Shown piece by piece: positions 43,466 through 51,619 of a DNA stretch of 64,000 nt. Numbering within the stretch: position 1 is the first letter of the stretch; every line of letters starts with the position of its first letter. A program made the translations under genes and the position numbers. The notes beneath the pieces were generated by a model. The model saw nothing but the letters and a program-made list of their open reading frames with translations. It had not been told where the DNA came from and ran no database searches. Source of the DNA: CBDBDZ01 sp965204215 (GTDB taxonomy: Bacteria > Pseudomonadota > Gammaproteobacteria > Pseudomonadales > GM7GCV1). The stretch spans positions 744,001 to 808,000 of the forward strand of contig CBDBDZ010000014.1 of NCBI GenBank assembly GCA_965204215.1, in the 5' to 3' direction.

Positions 43466-44248
43466 ATGTCAACAGATAATAGCGGTATTATTCCAGAGCG
43501 AGTTAGTTCCAGGGCATCAGGGCGCAGTAACAGTCAACGCGCTGCATCACCAGAATTAACTGTTAATTCTGGAATGAGTATTATTTGGAAATTGTTAATA
43601 TTTGTCCTGTTTATTGGTTTAGGTGGTGCAGGTTATATGCTCTATCAAAGTCAACTTCAAAATGAATTATTGTCAGAGCGCATTGCTGATATTGAACGTA
43701 AATTATCGGTAACGGATGAATCCTTAAGTCAATCAGGGGCAGCCATTCAGGCATTACTAAAAGAACACGAGGGAAAAATAGATGTTAACAAATCAGAAAT
43801 TTCTAAATTATGGGCCATTGCACACCAACGCAATACTCCCAATATTTCAGCCAATAAAAAAGCTATTAATTTGCTTAGTGAAAAGATAGATAATCGATTA
43901 AAATCTATTCAAGAAGCAGGTAATCAAGTGGTGGCTATGTTAAAGACGATTGAAAGTAACATAGCCTCAGTAACCGATGGCAATGTGGCAAATTCAGCGG
44001 CTATTGAGTTGATTGAAGAACAGCTTCGCAATGTGGCAGATGCCAGTAATACATTAAAAAACCAGCTTAATGCGCAGCAACAAGCAATGATAATTACCGA
44101 GGAACAACTGGAAGCGATTAATGAATCGCGGCTTCAGGTCAATCGCCGTATATTGGATTTGCAAAAAATGATTAATAACAATACCCAGACACTGCGGAAA
44201 AAAACCATATCAAGGGCATCGGAAGCTACTGGCTCCATTACTCAATAA
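43466..44248 (+). CDS. Membrane-anchored coiled-coil protein, uncharacterised
   Basis: A 260-aa protein (ATG 43466 preferred to TTG 43457). A polar Ser/Arg-rich N-terminus (~35 residues), one transmembrane helix WKLLIFVLFIGLGGAGYMLY (~40-60), then ~190 residues of heptad-like coiled coil (ELLSERIADIERKLSVTDES, AAIELIEEQLRNVADASNTL, LQVNRRILDLQKMI). Topology predicts a small cytoplasmic tail and a long periplasmic coil. No family recognised. It lies 27 bp after the sulfotransferase gene and 20 bp before the fumarase gene. Confidence 0.75.
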   Translation: MSTDNSGIIPERVSSRASGRSNSQRAASPELTVNSGMSIIWKLLIFVLFIGLGGAGYMLYQSQLQNELLSERIADIERKLSVTDESLSQSGAAIQALLKEHEGKIDVNKSEISKLWAIAHQRNTPNISANKKAINLLSEKIDNRLKSIQEAGNQVVAMLKTIESNIASVTDGNVANSAAIELIEEQLRNVADASNTLKNQLNAQQQAMIITEEQLEAINESRLQVNRRILDLQKMINNNTQTLRKKTISRASEATGSITQ

Positions 44249-44268
44249 CCTATTATAGGCTTGACACT

Positions 44269-45786
44269 ATGACGACTATTCGTAAAGACGATTTTATAGA
44301 CAGTGTGTTTGATGCGCTGCAATTTATTTCATACTATCACCCTGTGGATTTTATTCAATCTGTCCACCAGGCTTATTTAAAAGAAGAGTCTCAGGCAGCT
44401 AAAGATGCGTTGGCGCAAATCCTGATTAACTCACGGATGTGTGCTTTAGGTAAACGCCCGTTGTGCCAGGATACAGGCATTGTTACCGTATTTGTGGAAG
44501 TGGGAATGAATGTGCAGTGGGACAGTGATATGGCATTGACCGATATGGTTAATGAAGGGGTGCGCCGAGCCTATAAGCACCCCGACAATGTGTTGCGTGC
44601 TTCCATTTTAGAAGATCCGGACGGCGTGAGAAAAAACACAGGTGATAATACTCCAGCCGTTATTCACTACTCTATTGTACAGGGTGATAAGGTCAACGTG
44701 CATGTTGCAGCCAAAGGTGGAGGCTCAGAAGCCAAATCGAAATTTGCCATGCTCAACCCATCAGATTCAGTGGTCGATTGGGTACTGGAAATGGTGCCGA
44801 AAATGGGCGCTGGCTGGTGTCCGCCAGGAATGATTGGGCTAGGCATTGGTGGCACAGCGGAAAAAGCCATGTTGATGGCTAAAGAATCGTTACTTGATCC
44901 TGTCAATATTCAGGAACTACAAGATAAGGGCGCTTCTAATCGCAATGAAGAACTGCGTCTTGAGCTATTTGATAAAATCAACGCATTGGGTATAGGGGCT
45001 CAAGGCTTAGGGGGCTTAACCACTGTGCTGGATGTAAAGGTGATGGATTACCCCACACATGCCGCCAACAAAGCCGTGGCTATTATTCCTAATTGTGCGG
45101 CAACACGTCATGCCCATTTTGAGCTGGATGGCTCTGGTCCGTCCTTCCAAATACCACCCGACATTAACGATTGGCCAGAAATAGAATGGGAGGTCAACGA
45201 AAATGTCAAACGCGTGAATTTAGATACCTTAACACAAGACGAAATTAAAACTTTCAAAACAGGAGATACCTTATTGCTATCCGGCAAACTGTTAACAGGT
45301 AGAGATGCAGCACACAAAAGAATGGTAGACATGATTAGTAAAGGGGAATCATTGCCAGTAGACTTGCGTAATCGGGTTATTTACTATGTTGGACCAGTAG
45401 ACCCGGTGCGCAATGAAGCTGTGGGACCAGCCGGACCAACAACTGCAACCAGAATGGATAAATTTACCCGCACCATCATTGAAAAAACCGGTTTGCTGGG
45501 TATGGTAGGTAAAGCCGAGCGAGGTCCAATGGCAATAGAGGCCATTCGCGATAATGAGGTAGTCTATATGATAGCAGTGGGTGGCGCTGCTTATTTGGTT
45601 TCAAAAGCAATAACCAATGCCAAAGTGCTGGGTTTTCCAGAATTGGGGATGGAAGCTATTTATGAGTTTGAAGTTAAAGATATGCCTGTTTCGCTAGCGG
45701 TAGACTTTCAAGGTAATAATGCACATGAAATAGGCCCTAAAATTTGGCAGAAAAAAATTGAAGAACGTACACTCACCATTCAATAA
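44269..45786 (+). CDS. Fumarate hydratase, class I (4Fe-4S)
   Basis: A 505-aa class I fumarase, interconverting fumarate and L-malate in the TCA cycle. The three cluster cysteines are visible in GKRPLCQDTGIVTVF, GAGWCPPGMIGLGIGGTAEK and IIPNCAATRHAHFELDGSG. C-terminal beta domain: YVGPVDPVRNEAVGPAGPTT, ATRMDKFTRTIIEKTGLLGM. Both domains are fused in one chain, as in FumA/FumB; which paralogue cannot be told. Confidence 0.95.
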   Translation: MTTIRKDDFIDSVFDALQFISYYHPVDFIQSVHQAYLKEESQAAKDALAQILINSRMCALGKRPLCQDTGIVTVFVEVGMNVQWDSDMALTDMVNEGVRRAYKHPDNVLRASILEDPDGVRKNTGDNTPAVIHYSIVQGDKVNVHVAAKGGGSEAKSKFAMLNPSDSVVDWVLEMVPKMGAGWCPPGMIGLGIGGTAEKAMLMAKESLLDPVNIQELQDKGASNRNEELRLELFDKINALGIGAQGLGGLTTVLDVKVMDYPTHAANKAVAIIPNCAATRHAHFELDGSGPSFQIPPDINDWPEIEWEVNENVKRVNLDTLTQDEIKTFKTGDTLLLSGKLLTGRDAAHKRMVDMISKGESLPVDLRNRVIYYVGPVDPVRNEAVGPAGPTTATRMDKFTRTIIEKTGLLGMVGKAERGPMAIEAIRDNEVVYMIAVGGAAYLVSKAITNAKVLGFPELGMEAIYEFEVKDMPVSLAVDFQGNNAHEIGPKIWQKKIEERTLTIQ

Positions 45787-45797
45787 CTCAGTACTAC

Positions 45798-45857
45798 ACC
45801 AGTTTTTGAAGTCATTATTGTGTGTAATAGATTTCTGATGCATAATTTGGGTTTAAG
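45798..45857. repeat. Family B repeat, one arm, supplying the rhombosortase start codon
   Basis: TTTTTGAAGTCATTATTGTG through GATGCATAATTTGGGTTTAA matches the left arm of 31537-31719 (reverse-complemented) at nearly every position over ~57 bp. It lies between fumarase and the next gene, whose ATG (45838) is inside the repeat end, so the first residues MHNLGL are repeat-encoded. Confidence 0.75.
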
Positions 45858-46464
45858 AGGTAATTCCCGGCAAGTATTGCTATTGCTATTGGGTTCGCTC
45901 ATTGTCTTTGTTGTCTTCCAGTTACTCTTTCAATACAATATTCTCAATTTTTATTTACACCGCCAAAGTGTTGAACAAGGGGCGTTATGGTTACTGTTTA
46001 GCGGTCATTTTGTTCATTTAAACTGGGAACATTTAATACTTAACTGGTTGGGTTGGGCATTAACCGTTTTGCTGTTTCCCAACGTCTTTAATTGGAAAAA
46101 TAGTGTTGTGGTTTCACTTCTGGCAAGCTTGTTAATTAGTCTAAGTCTGCTAATTTGGTTGCCAGATTTGCACTGGTATTGTGGTTACTCTGGTGTTATT
46201 CACACCATGCTGATGGTAGGGATTATTTTGGGGTGGAAAGAGCCTGTGACCAAATTGGTACTGTTTATTCTCAGCGCAAAAATTATCTATGAAATGACAG
46301 GAGGAACGGTCTCTGGTGGCATTACTTCAAGTATTGACAATGTGGTATATGAATCGCACTGGTTCGGTTTTATTTACGGAATACCTATTGGCTTTTTAAT
46401 ACTCTGGTATCAAAAAAAGAATGAACTCATTGTGGCACAAGGAAGTGCTACCGATGAGCGATAG
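45838..46464 (+). CDS. Rhombosortase-like rhomboid-family intramembrane protease
   Basis: A 208-aa polytopic membrane protein with about six hydrophobic segments. HFVHLNWEHLILNWLGWAL, the serine motif WYCGYSGVIHTMLMVGI (Ser in GYSG) and a later His in ESHWFGFIYGIPIGF give the rhomboid Ser-His dyad. The short length and the CGYSGVIH box favour rhombosortase, which processes GlyGly-CTERM proteins before surface release; such genomes carry type II secretion, as here at 52067-59505. Start and end are both repeat-modified: MHNLGL from family B, and the last residues VAQGSATDER from family A. Confidence 0.75.
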   Translation: MHNLGLRGNSRQVLLLLLGSLIVFVVFQLLFQYNILNFYLHRQSVEQGALWLLFSGHFVHLNWEHLILNWLGWALTVLLFPNVFNWKNSVVVSLLASLLISLSLLIWLPDLHWYCGYSGVIHTMLMVGIILGWKEPVTKLVLFILSAKIIYEMTGGTVSGGITSSIDNVVYESHWFGFIYGIPIGFLILWYQKKNELIVAQGSATDER

Positions 46465-46569
46465 CTCAGTCGCGAACCCTTGAAATACAAGAAAATTCGC
46501 ATATTTTCGCTAGTATTTCAAGGGTGACCAATAAAATACGCAGGAGCGATATTTTATTGCCAGGTTAAT
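46432..46569. repeat. Family A repeat, copy 2, overlapping two gene ends
   Basis: ~138 bp closely matching 25457-25597: GTGGCACAAGGAAGTGCTAC at the left, a perfect 12-bp inverted repeat CCCTTGAAATAC / GTATTTCAAGGG in the middle, and ATATTTTATTGCCAGGTTAA at the right. It supplies the last ten codons and stop of the rhombosortase gene, and its GTTAAT end supplies the stop of the convergent protease gene at 46565. The hairpins may terminate both genes. Confidence 0.8.
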
Positions 46570-47110
46570 CAGGAACAGATAACCTTAAAATACCGGACTC
46601 TTGAGTCATTTGCAGGTGTTTTAGAAAAGACATGCCCAACAAAATTTCAGGACTTTGTAAGCCAGGGTTAATAGAAGCGCGAACATTATTTAACTCAATA
46701 TCACCTACACTAATAGAATTCAGTCTTGTAAGAAAAATATCGGTTCTGCCATTAGCAGTTTGAGCGGTGGTCTTAAAGCCTTTTTTTAGCCCTATTTGTT
46801 TGGCAATGTTCTCTGGAATGGCGACGTTAGTGGCACCAGTATCCAGTAAAAATATCACAGAATGATTATTGATAGTACCTCTTGCCAAATAATGACCCGA
46901 AGCGTTTTGATTAATAATTACCTCAGTGCCGCCATTGCTGTTAACAACAGTTTCAACATTCAGGTTAACATTATTTTCCTCATCGAGTAAATGCTGTGTC
47001 ACCCAGGTGAGAACTGCCAATAATACTACCCAAAACATAAACAGTTTTGAAGTGTTAAGTGGAGGTGGTTGATTACCTGAAGGGTTTGAATTGTTTGATT
47101 GATTATTCAA
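46565..47110 (-). CDS. Membrane-anchored retropepsin-like aspartic protease (clan AA)
   Basis: A 181-aa protein with an N-terminal cytoplasmic tail, one transmembrane segment LFMFWVVLLAVLTWVTQHLL (~24-43) and a retropepsin-like domain: catalytic VIFLLDTGATNVAIPENIAK (Asp ~95), flap region KTTAQTANGRTDIF, and SPEILLGMSFLKHLQMTQES. Corresponds to the TIGR02281 family of bacterial clan AA proteases; the active site would be periplasmic. 9 bp after the HAD gene. Substrate unknown. Confidence 0.85.
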   Translation of the reverse strand: MNNQSNNSNPSGNQPPPLNTSKLFMFWVVLLAVLTWVTQHLLDEENNVNLNVETVVNSNGGTEVIINQNASGHYLARGTINNHSVIFLLDTGATNVAIPENIAKQIGLKKGFKTTAQTANGRTDIFLTRLNSISVGDIELNNVRASINPGLQSPEILLGMSFLKHLQMTQESGILRLSVPD

Positions 47111-47119
47111 AGCTCTCTT

Positions 47120-47869
47120 TTAGCAAGAAACTTGATTTTGTTTTACAGATTCCACCGCTTTAAGCATTTCCATTAAACTGGTAAAGCGAAAATTCACATT
47201 GGGGCGGTTATGTACTATCGCCGTTGCTCCCCAGTTGTCATCGTTTGCAAGATTTTGGCGGTCAATCCAGGCTTTTGCCAGTCCAGCTCTGGTAGCGGGC
47301 ACATGGTCGTGGTGTAAACTTTGCGCAGTATGTAATATGTTATCGGCTTCAATACCTAAATCCTTTTGGATATTGTTGATTAAATAGTCAAAATTAGCAT
47401 CATCGGGTTTATAACTGCCAATATCTTCTGCTGTGTAAATGGCATCAAATTCAACGCCTAGTTTAAGGTTGGATGCAGCAAATCCGTTGCGGTTAACATT
47501 CGATAATATTACCAATTTAAAATGTTTCTTTAATCCCCTTAATGCATCGGCAGAATCGGGAAAAGCTGGCCAGTGAGGCACGGAGTTTCCAAAATTTTCA
47601 TCTGACTGAGCGTCAGTTAATAATCCAAATTCTGCCGCAATAGAGCGATGTACCAAAGTGAGTAACTCAGGGTAGAGTAAGTCAGGTGTTGCCAATTCTT
47701 GAGCTGTTTCAATTTTAGCGAAAGCTTCCAGAGCAATGATGCGAGTAATATCGTCACGGTGATTATGGTTTAGCAAGGGTTGCAATGCGTCCCAAATACC
47801 GCTTTCCCAATCAATCATGGTACCGTAACAATCAAAAGTTAAGGCTTTATAGTCAGTTAATAATTTCAT
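47120..47869 (-). CDS. HAD-superfamily hydrolase, haloacid dehalogenase type II-like
   Basis: A 249-aa HAD phosphatase/dehalogenase. Motif I FDCYGTMIDWESGIWDAL (nucleophile Asp ~14), motif II VILSNVNRNGF, motif III Lys/Asp in DIGSYKPDDANFDYLI. The FDCYGTxxDW pattern is that of L-2-haloacid dehalogenases. The actual substrate is not determined. The ATG is immediately next to the end of a family B repeat arm. Confidence 0.85.
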   Translation of the reverse strand: MKLLTDYKALTFDCYGTMIDWESGIWDALQPLLNHNHRDDITRIIALEAFAKIETAQELATPDLLYPELLTLVHRSIAAEFGLLTDAQSDENFGNSVPHWPAFPDSADALRGLKKHFKLVILSNVNRNGFAASNLKLGVEFDAIYTAEDIGSYKPDDANFDYLINNIQKDLGIEADNILHTAQSLHHDHVPATRAGLAKAWIDRQNLANDDNWGATAIVHNRPNVNFRFTSLMEMLKAVESVKQNQVSC

Positions 47870-48012
47870 CCCGGATTATACATTAGGAATTGTGACGAAG
47901 GCAAAAATGGCAATAAAAACAGTAACTCGCGCAAAAAAAGTCGCATATTTTCGCTAGTATTTCAACGGTGACCAATAAAATACGCAGGAGCGATATTTTA
48001 TTGTCAGGTTAA
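47870..48012. repeat. Composite repeat: family B arm joined to partial family A
   Basis: 47871-~47932 (CCCGGATTATACATTAGG to AACTCGCGC) aligns with the right arm of the family B element; it runs directly into 47939-48012 (TCGCATATTTTCGCTAGTAT to TTATTGTCAGGTTAA), the right half of family A. Either one inserted in the other or a recombination joined them. No ORF. Confidence 0.65.
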
Positions 48013-48149
48013 ATAATTGCAACGCCATCATTTTGTAATAAAACAATAACTAAAGCAACTGTAGGGGTTAACTTTCAAGGGGTATTACCGATCCACCTAA
48101 CATTATTGCCATTGACAGTCGCCGAATATTACGTGTTTATTCGTTGCTT
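48013..48149. other. Intergenic stretch without recognisable gene
   Basis: About 137 bp between the composite repeat and the IS3 remnant. No ORF, hairpin or promoter is evident; it may be worn-out mobile DNA. Confidence 0.4.
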
Positions 48150-48814
48150 TGGGTTCTACCCCGATTTAACGGACAGTTTAGAAAAGCTTTTTTAATTATA
48201 CCTTATCTCCCACTCACGTCGTTTTCTAGGATTATGGAAACGTTCAATATAATCAAAAATATCCGTCCGAGCTTCGGCTCTTGTTCGATAATAACGTCGG
48301 TTGACGCGCTCACGCTTTAATCGGCCAAAAAAACCTTCACAAGCGGCATTGTCAGCACAGCTACCCACCTTACTCATACTACAGATGACGTGGTGGTCCT
48401 TTAGGAATTGCTGATAATCATCGCTAGTAAATTGTGAACCCCGATCAGAATGTAAATAGATAGGTTGTTTACGCCATTGTCGTTTTTGAGGAATTCTCTG
48501 TATATTCAACTGTTTCATAAGGCGCGCTACACGATTCTCGCTACAGGGTTCACCTTGATACATTAATTCACGGTGAATACGCACTGCACCCATGACGCCA
48601 TCACTTTCAGCATGAATATCACCAATTAATTGCTTTAGGCGTTTATTGTCAATGTTACGGCGACTAGGCTAACGCCTGATTGATTGGCTAGTTCAACGGC
48701 TTCACGTTTGAACTCGTTGGTATATTTTCGTCGTTGCATTAAACACCTCATAATAAAAGTTAACGGGTATTATCATCCTTTTTAGAAGTGTCCGCTAAAT
48801 CGGGGTAGAACCCC
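48150..48814 (-). mobile_element. IS3-family remnant with inverted repeats
   Basis: A ~665-bp remnant. The left end TGGGTTCTACCCCGATTTAA (then CGGACAGTT) and the reverse complement of the right end, GGGGTTCTACCCCGATTTAG (then CGGACACTT), are matching inverted repeats of ~30 bp. No matching target duplication is seen. An intact IS3 element would be ~1.2 kb; internal deletions leave pieces of orfA and orfB. It cannot encode its own transposase but could be mobilised in trans. Confidence 0.78.
48192..48739 (-). pseudogene. IS3-family transposase fragments (orfA + orfB, internally deleted)
   Basis: Minus strand: orfA begins at 48739 (MQRRKYTNEFKREAVELANQ, the helix-turn-helix start) but is cut after ~29 codons; the sequence then continues as the middle of orfB (NKRLKQLIGDIHAESDGVMG, AVRIHRELMYQGEPCSENRV). 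A second deletion joins RIPQKRQWRKQP to IYLHSDRGSQFTSDDYQQF, removing the first catalytic Asp; the second Asp (HSDRGSQF) and Glu (ACEGFFGRLKRE) remain. An open frame of 133 codons survives at 48192-48593. Inactive. Confidence 0.85.
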
Positions 48815-48845
48815 TAGCTAATGCAGTGGTCTTGAGGTGTTATTC

Positions 48846-48924
48846 ATTCGGCATGAAAATATCGAGCTAATATGCGACACAAAGACGTGCCACTAATGGC
48901 GCGATATTTTATTGCCAGGTTAAT
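48846..48924. repeat. Family A repeat, short copy
   Basis: Begins TTCGGCATGAAAATATCG and ends CGATATTTTATTGCCAGGTT (then AATAA); these ends are imperfect inverted repeats sharing GGCAxxxAAAATATCG. The hairpin-rich middle of copies 1 and 2 is missing, giving ~79 bp. This copy shows best what the element's ends are. Confidence 0.65.
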
Positions 48925-48951
48925 AATTGACTGTTTGTGTCAGTATATCTT

Positions 48952-49091
48952 GAGACTTTTGCAACAAAATCCTTTTACGCTCATCCTGCGTTATTTTCGT
49001 GTTCAAATGCTTATTTATCATCAGTAAACTCCGCTTTTGCGCGCGAAAATACCTTGTCTGAGAGCAAAATCTTTTTTATTGCAAAGACCTC
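48952..49091. repeat. Possible 140-bp miniature element with terminal inverted repeats
   Basis: Left end GAGACTTTTGCAACAAAAT and reverse complement of the right end GAGGTCTTTGCAATAAAA agree at 14 of the first 17 positions. An ORF crossing it (48937-49176) has no protein-like features. Single copy in the window. The rest up to 49196 is A/T-rich and contains TATAAT at 49172-49177, a possible -10 for trpG. Confidence 0.4.
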
Positions 49092-49196
49092 ATCTTATGT
49101 GATAAGTATGTTAAAAACCTATATGTTGAAGTGCATTCTCAGGTTTAATCGGGTAAACTGGCGCGCTTATTTATAATAGCCATAGTATGACACAAG

Positions 49197-49781
49197 ATGC
49201 TGTTAATGATTGATAACTACGACTCGTTTACTTATAACATTGTTCAGTATTTCAGTGAACTAGGGCAAGAGGTCAGTGTTGTGCGCAATGATGAGATTAG
49301 CGTGTCGGATATTGAACAGCTTCAGCCTGAGCGTATTGTTCTTTCGCCTGGTCCATGTACACCCAACGAAGCAGGTATTTCGGTGGGTGCTGTTTTGCAA
49401 TATGCAGGCAAAATTCCTATTCTTGGTGTTTGTCTGGGACATCAAAGTATTGCTCAGGCTTATGGGAGCAGTATTATCCGTGCAGAAAGAGTGATGCATG
49501 GTAAATTGTCTACCATCATTCACCGCGGACAGGGCGTGTTTCAAGGGTTAAAGCCAGCGTTTCAAGCCACTCGTTACCATTCGTTGGTTATCGATCACAA
49601 TACATTGCCAGATTGTTTGGAAATAACAGCGTGGACTGAAAATGATAACGGCAGTATGGAAGAAATTATGGGTATTCGGCACAAAGATTTAATTTTGGAA
49701 GGCGTGCAGTTTCATCCAGAGTCGATACTTACTGAACATGGACACGACTTATTTAAAAACTTTTTAACTCAAAGCTATTAA
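49197..49781 (+). CDS. trpG: Anthranilate synthase component II (glutamine amidotransferase)
   Basis: A 194-aa class I glutamine amidotransferase. MLLMIDNYDSFTYNIVQYFS at the start is classic for TrpG/PabA; catalytic Cys in ILGVCLGHQSIAQAYG (~79), and His/Glu in GVQFHPESILTEHG. It supplies ammonia to TrpE for anthranilate; it may also serve PabB. trpE is not in the window; upstream DNA is repeats and an IS remnant. 9 bp before trpD. Confidence 0.94.
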   Translation: MLLMIDNYDSFTYNIVQYFSELGQEVSVVRNDEISVSDIEQLQPERIVLSPGPCTPNEAGISVGAVLQYAGKIPILGVCLGHQSIAQAYGSSIIRAERVMHGKLSTIIHRGQGVFQGLKPAFQATRYHSLVIDHNTLPDCLEITAWTENDNGSMEEIMGIRHKDLILEGVQFHPESILTEHGHDLFKNFLTQSY

Positions 49782-49790
49782 GGAACATTC

Positions 49791-50813
49791 ATGAATATTA
49801 ATTGGGCAATTAATGAATTGGTGCAAGGTAATGATTTAGCTTCTGCCGATTTTGAGTCCATCATGACAGCGTTACTATCAGGGGAATTAGATGATATTCA
49901 AATTGCCGGCTTTTTAGTGGCGCTTAGAGCAAAAGGAGAAAGCGTTGAAGATATAAATAGTGCAGTGGCAGTATTGCGATCAAAAATGACCAGTATTGAA
50001 ATAGTTGATAATCAAGCCGTAGACATTGTTGGAACAGGTGGTGATGGCTCCTGTTTATTTAATGTATCTACCGCGGCATCTTTTGTGGCATCGGCAGCAA
50101 ATGTCACCATTGCTAAACATGGTAATCGATCAGTAAGTAGTAACAGTGGCGCGGCAGACGTGTTAGCAGCGATGGGTGTGGATATTGAATTAAAGCCAGA
50201 GCAAGTGGCTCAGTGTATTAATCAAGTGGGTATTGGCTTCATGTTTGCGCCGACTTTTCATGCTGCAATGCGATTTGTTATGCCAGCAAGAAATGCTTTA
50301 GGCATCAGGACATTGTTTAATATTTTAGGGCCGTTGTGTAACCCCGCTAAGGTTAAGCGCCAGGTGCTGGGAACTTATTCAGATAAATGGCTACTACCTA
50401 TGGCGCAAGTGTTGCAAAAACAAGGGGCAAAGCATGTGATGTTAATTCACTCTGAAGATGGATTGGATGAAATTAGCCTTGCGGCACCGACATCCGTGGT
50501 GGAGTTAAAAAACAATAGTATCAGGCAATATCATATTAAACCTGAACAGTTTGGAATTAAGCCTCAAGCTTTGGACGTTTTAAAAGTTACTGATGCTACT
50601 GAAAGTCTAGCCATGATTCGTGCGGGATTAAATGATAGCGAACACCCCGCTGCAAAAATGATTGCACTTAATGCAGGGGCAGCGATATATGTATCGGGAA
50701 AGGTTTCAACCATAGAAGAGGGTGTTAAACTGGCAACAACCAGTATACAATCAGGTTTGCCACTTGCCAAAATACAAGCGTTAGCAGACTTTAGCTGTGG
50801 GCAGGTTATATGA
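49791..50813 (+). CDS. trpD: Anthranilate phosphoribosyltransferase
   Basis: A 340-aa enzyme joining anthranilate and PRPP. PRPP loop DIVGTGGDGSCLFNVSTAAS (~80-100), KHGNRSVSSNSGAADVLAAM, and IRTLFNILGPLCNPAKVKRQ. The stop overlaps trpC by 4 bp (ATGA). Second step of tryptophan synthesis. Confidence 0.96.
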   Translation: MNINWAINELVQGNDLASADFESIMTALLSGELDDIQIAGFLVALRAKGESVEDINSAVAVLRSKMTSIEIVDNQAVDIVGTGGDGSCLFNVSTAASFVASAANVTIAKHGNRSVSSNSGAADVLAAMGVDIELKPEQVAQCINQVGIGFMFAPTFHAAMRFVMPARNALGIRTLFNILGPLCNPAKVKRQVLGTYSDKWLLPMAQVLQKQGAKHVMLIHSEDGLDEISLAAPTSVVELKNNSIRQYHIKPEQFGIKPQALDVLKVTDATESLAMIRAGLNDSEHPAAKMIALNAGAAIYVSGKVSTIEEGVKLATTSIQSGLPLAKIQALADFSCGQVI

Positions 50814-51616
50814 CATCGCTACTTGATAAAATTATAGCTCACAAGTATAAGGAGGTTGAATATGGTAAACAATGCCATTCTGTTAATGAATTACGTGAAC
50901 AGGCAGAATCATTGCCGCGAGGCAGAGCTTTGTATCAATCGCTGAAAACACAGGTTGATAAAGGAAACAATGCGGTGATTGCAGAAATTAAAAAGGCTTC
51001 ACCTAGCAAGGGCGTTATTCGAGAAAATTTTGATCCGGTAGCCATAGCTCAAAGTTACGCCAGTGCTGGCGCAACCTGTTTATCAATTTTGACGGATAAA
51101 ACTTTCTTTCAAGGCGATAATCAATACCTCCAATCTGTGCATGAACAAGTTGATTTACCAATACTACGCAAAGACTTTATGGTTGATGAATGGCAAATTT
51201 ATCAATCTAAAATTATTGGTGCAGACTGTGTGTTGTTAATTGTTGCAGCCCTTTCACCGGAGCAATTGAATAAATTGAACCAGGTAGCACAGTCTTTGTC
51301 AATGGATGTGATTGTTGAAGTGCATTCGCTTGAAGAATTACGAATTGCCGAATCTATAGGTGCTGATATTATTGGCGTTAATAATAGAAATTTACACGAT
51401 TTTAAAGTTTCATTGAACATTACTATGGACTTGTATGCTCAAAGCCAAAGTGATGCATTATTTGTCAGTGAAAGTGGTATCTCTCGGTTGGAAGATATTC
51501 AATTATTAAACAGTATTGGTGTGCGCAGTTTTCTTGTTGGAGAACACTTTATGCGTGCGCGAGAACCTGGTGCGGCACTTCGCCAATTATTTAGTACCAT
51601 TGAGAGTGAGGAATAG
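50810..51616 (+). CDS. trpC: Indole-3-glycerol-phosphate synthase
   Basis: A 268-aa (beta/alpha)8 enzyme without a fused TrpF domain. VIAEIKKASPSKGVIRENFD (~50), CLSILTDKTFFQGDNQYL, LPILRKDFMVDEWQIYQSK, IIGVNNRNLHDFKVSLN and FVSESGIS are the active-site strands. Makes indole-3-glycerol phosphate. trpF, trpB and trpA must be elsewhere, as is common in gammaproteobacteria with a trpGDC block. Confidence 0.96.
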   Translation: MTSLLDKIIAHKYKEVEYGKQCHSVNELREQAESLPRGRALYQSLKTQVDKGNNAVIAEIKKASPSKGVIRENFDPVAIAQSYASAGATCLSILTDKTFFQGDNQYLQSVHEQVDLPILRKDFMVDEWQIYQSKIIGADCVLLIVAALSPEQLNKLNQVAQSLSMDVIVEVHSLEELRIAESIGADIIGVNNRNLHDFKVSLNITMDLYAQSQSDALFVSESGISRLEDIQLLNSIGVRSFLVGEHFMRAREPGAALRQLFSTIESEE

Positions 51617-51619
51617 TAT

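Noticed and set aside
48937..49176. 79-aa ORF upstream of trpG
   Set aside because: Low-complexity translation of a possible miniature repeat, no ribosome-binding site or family features.
49186..49212. Eight-codon ORF (MTQDAVND) as a trp attenuator leader
   Set aside because: It overlaps the trpG start, contains no Trp codons and no terminator hairpin follows.
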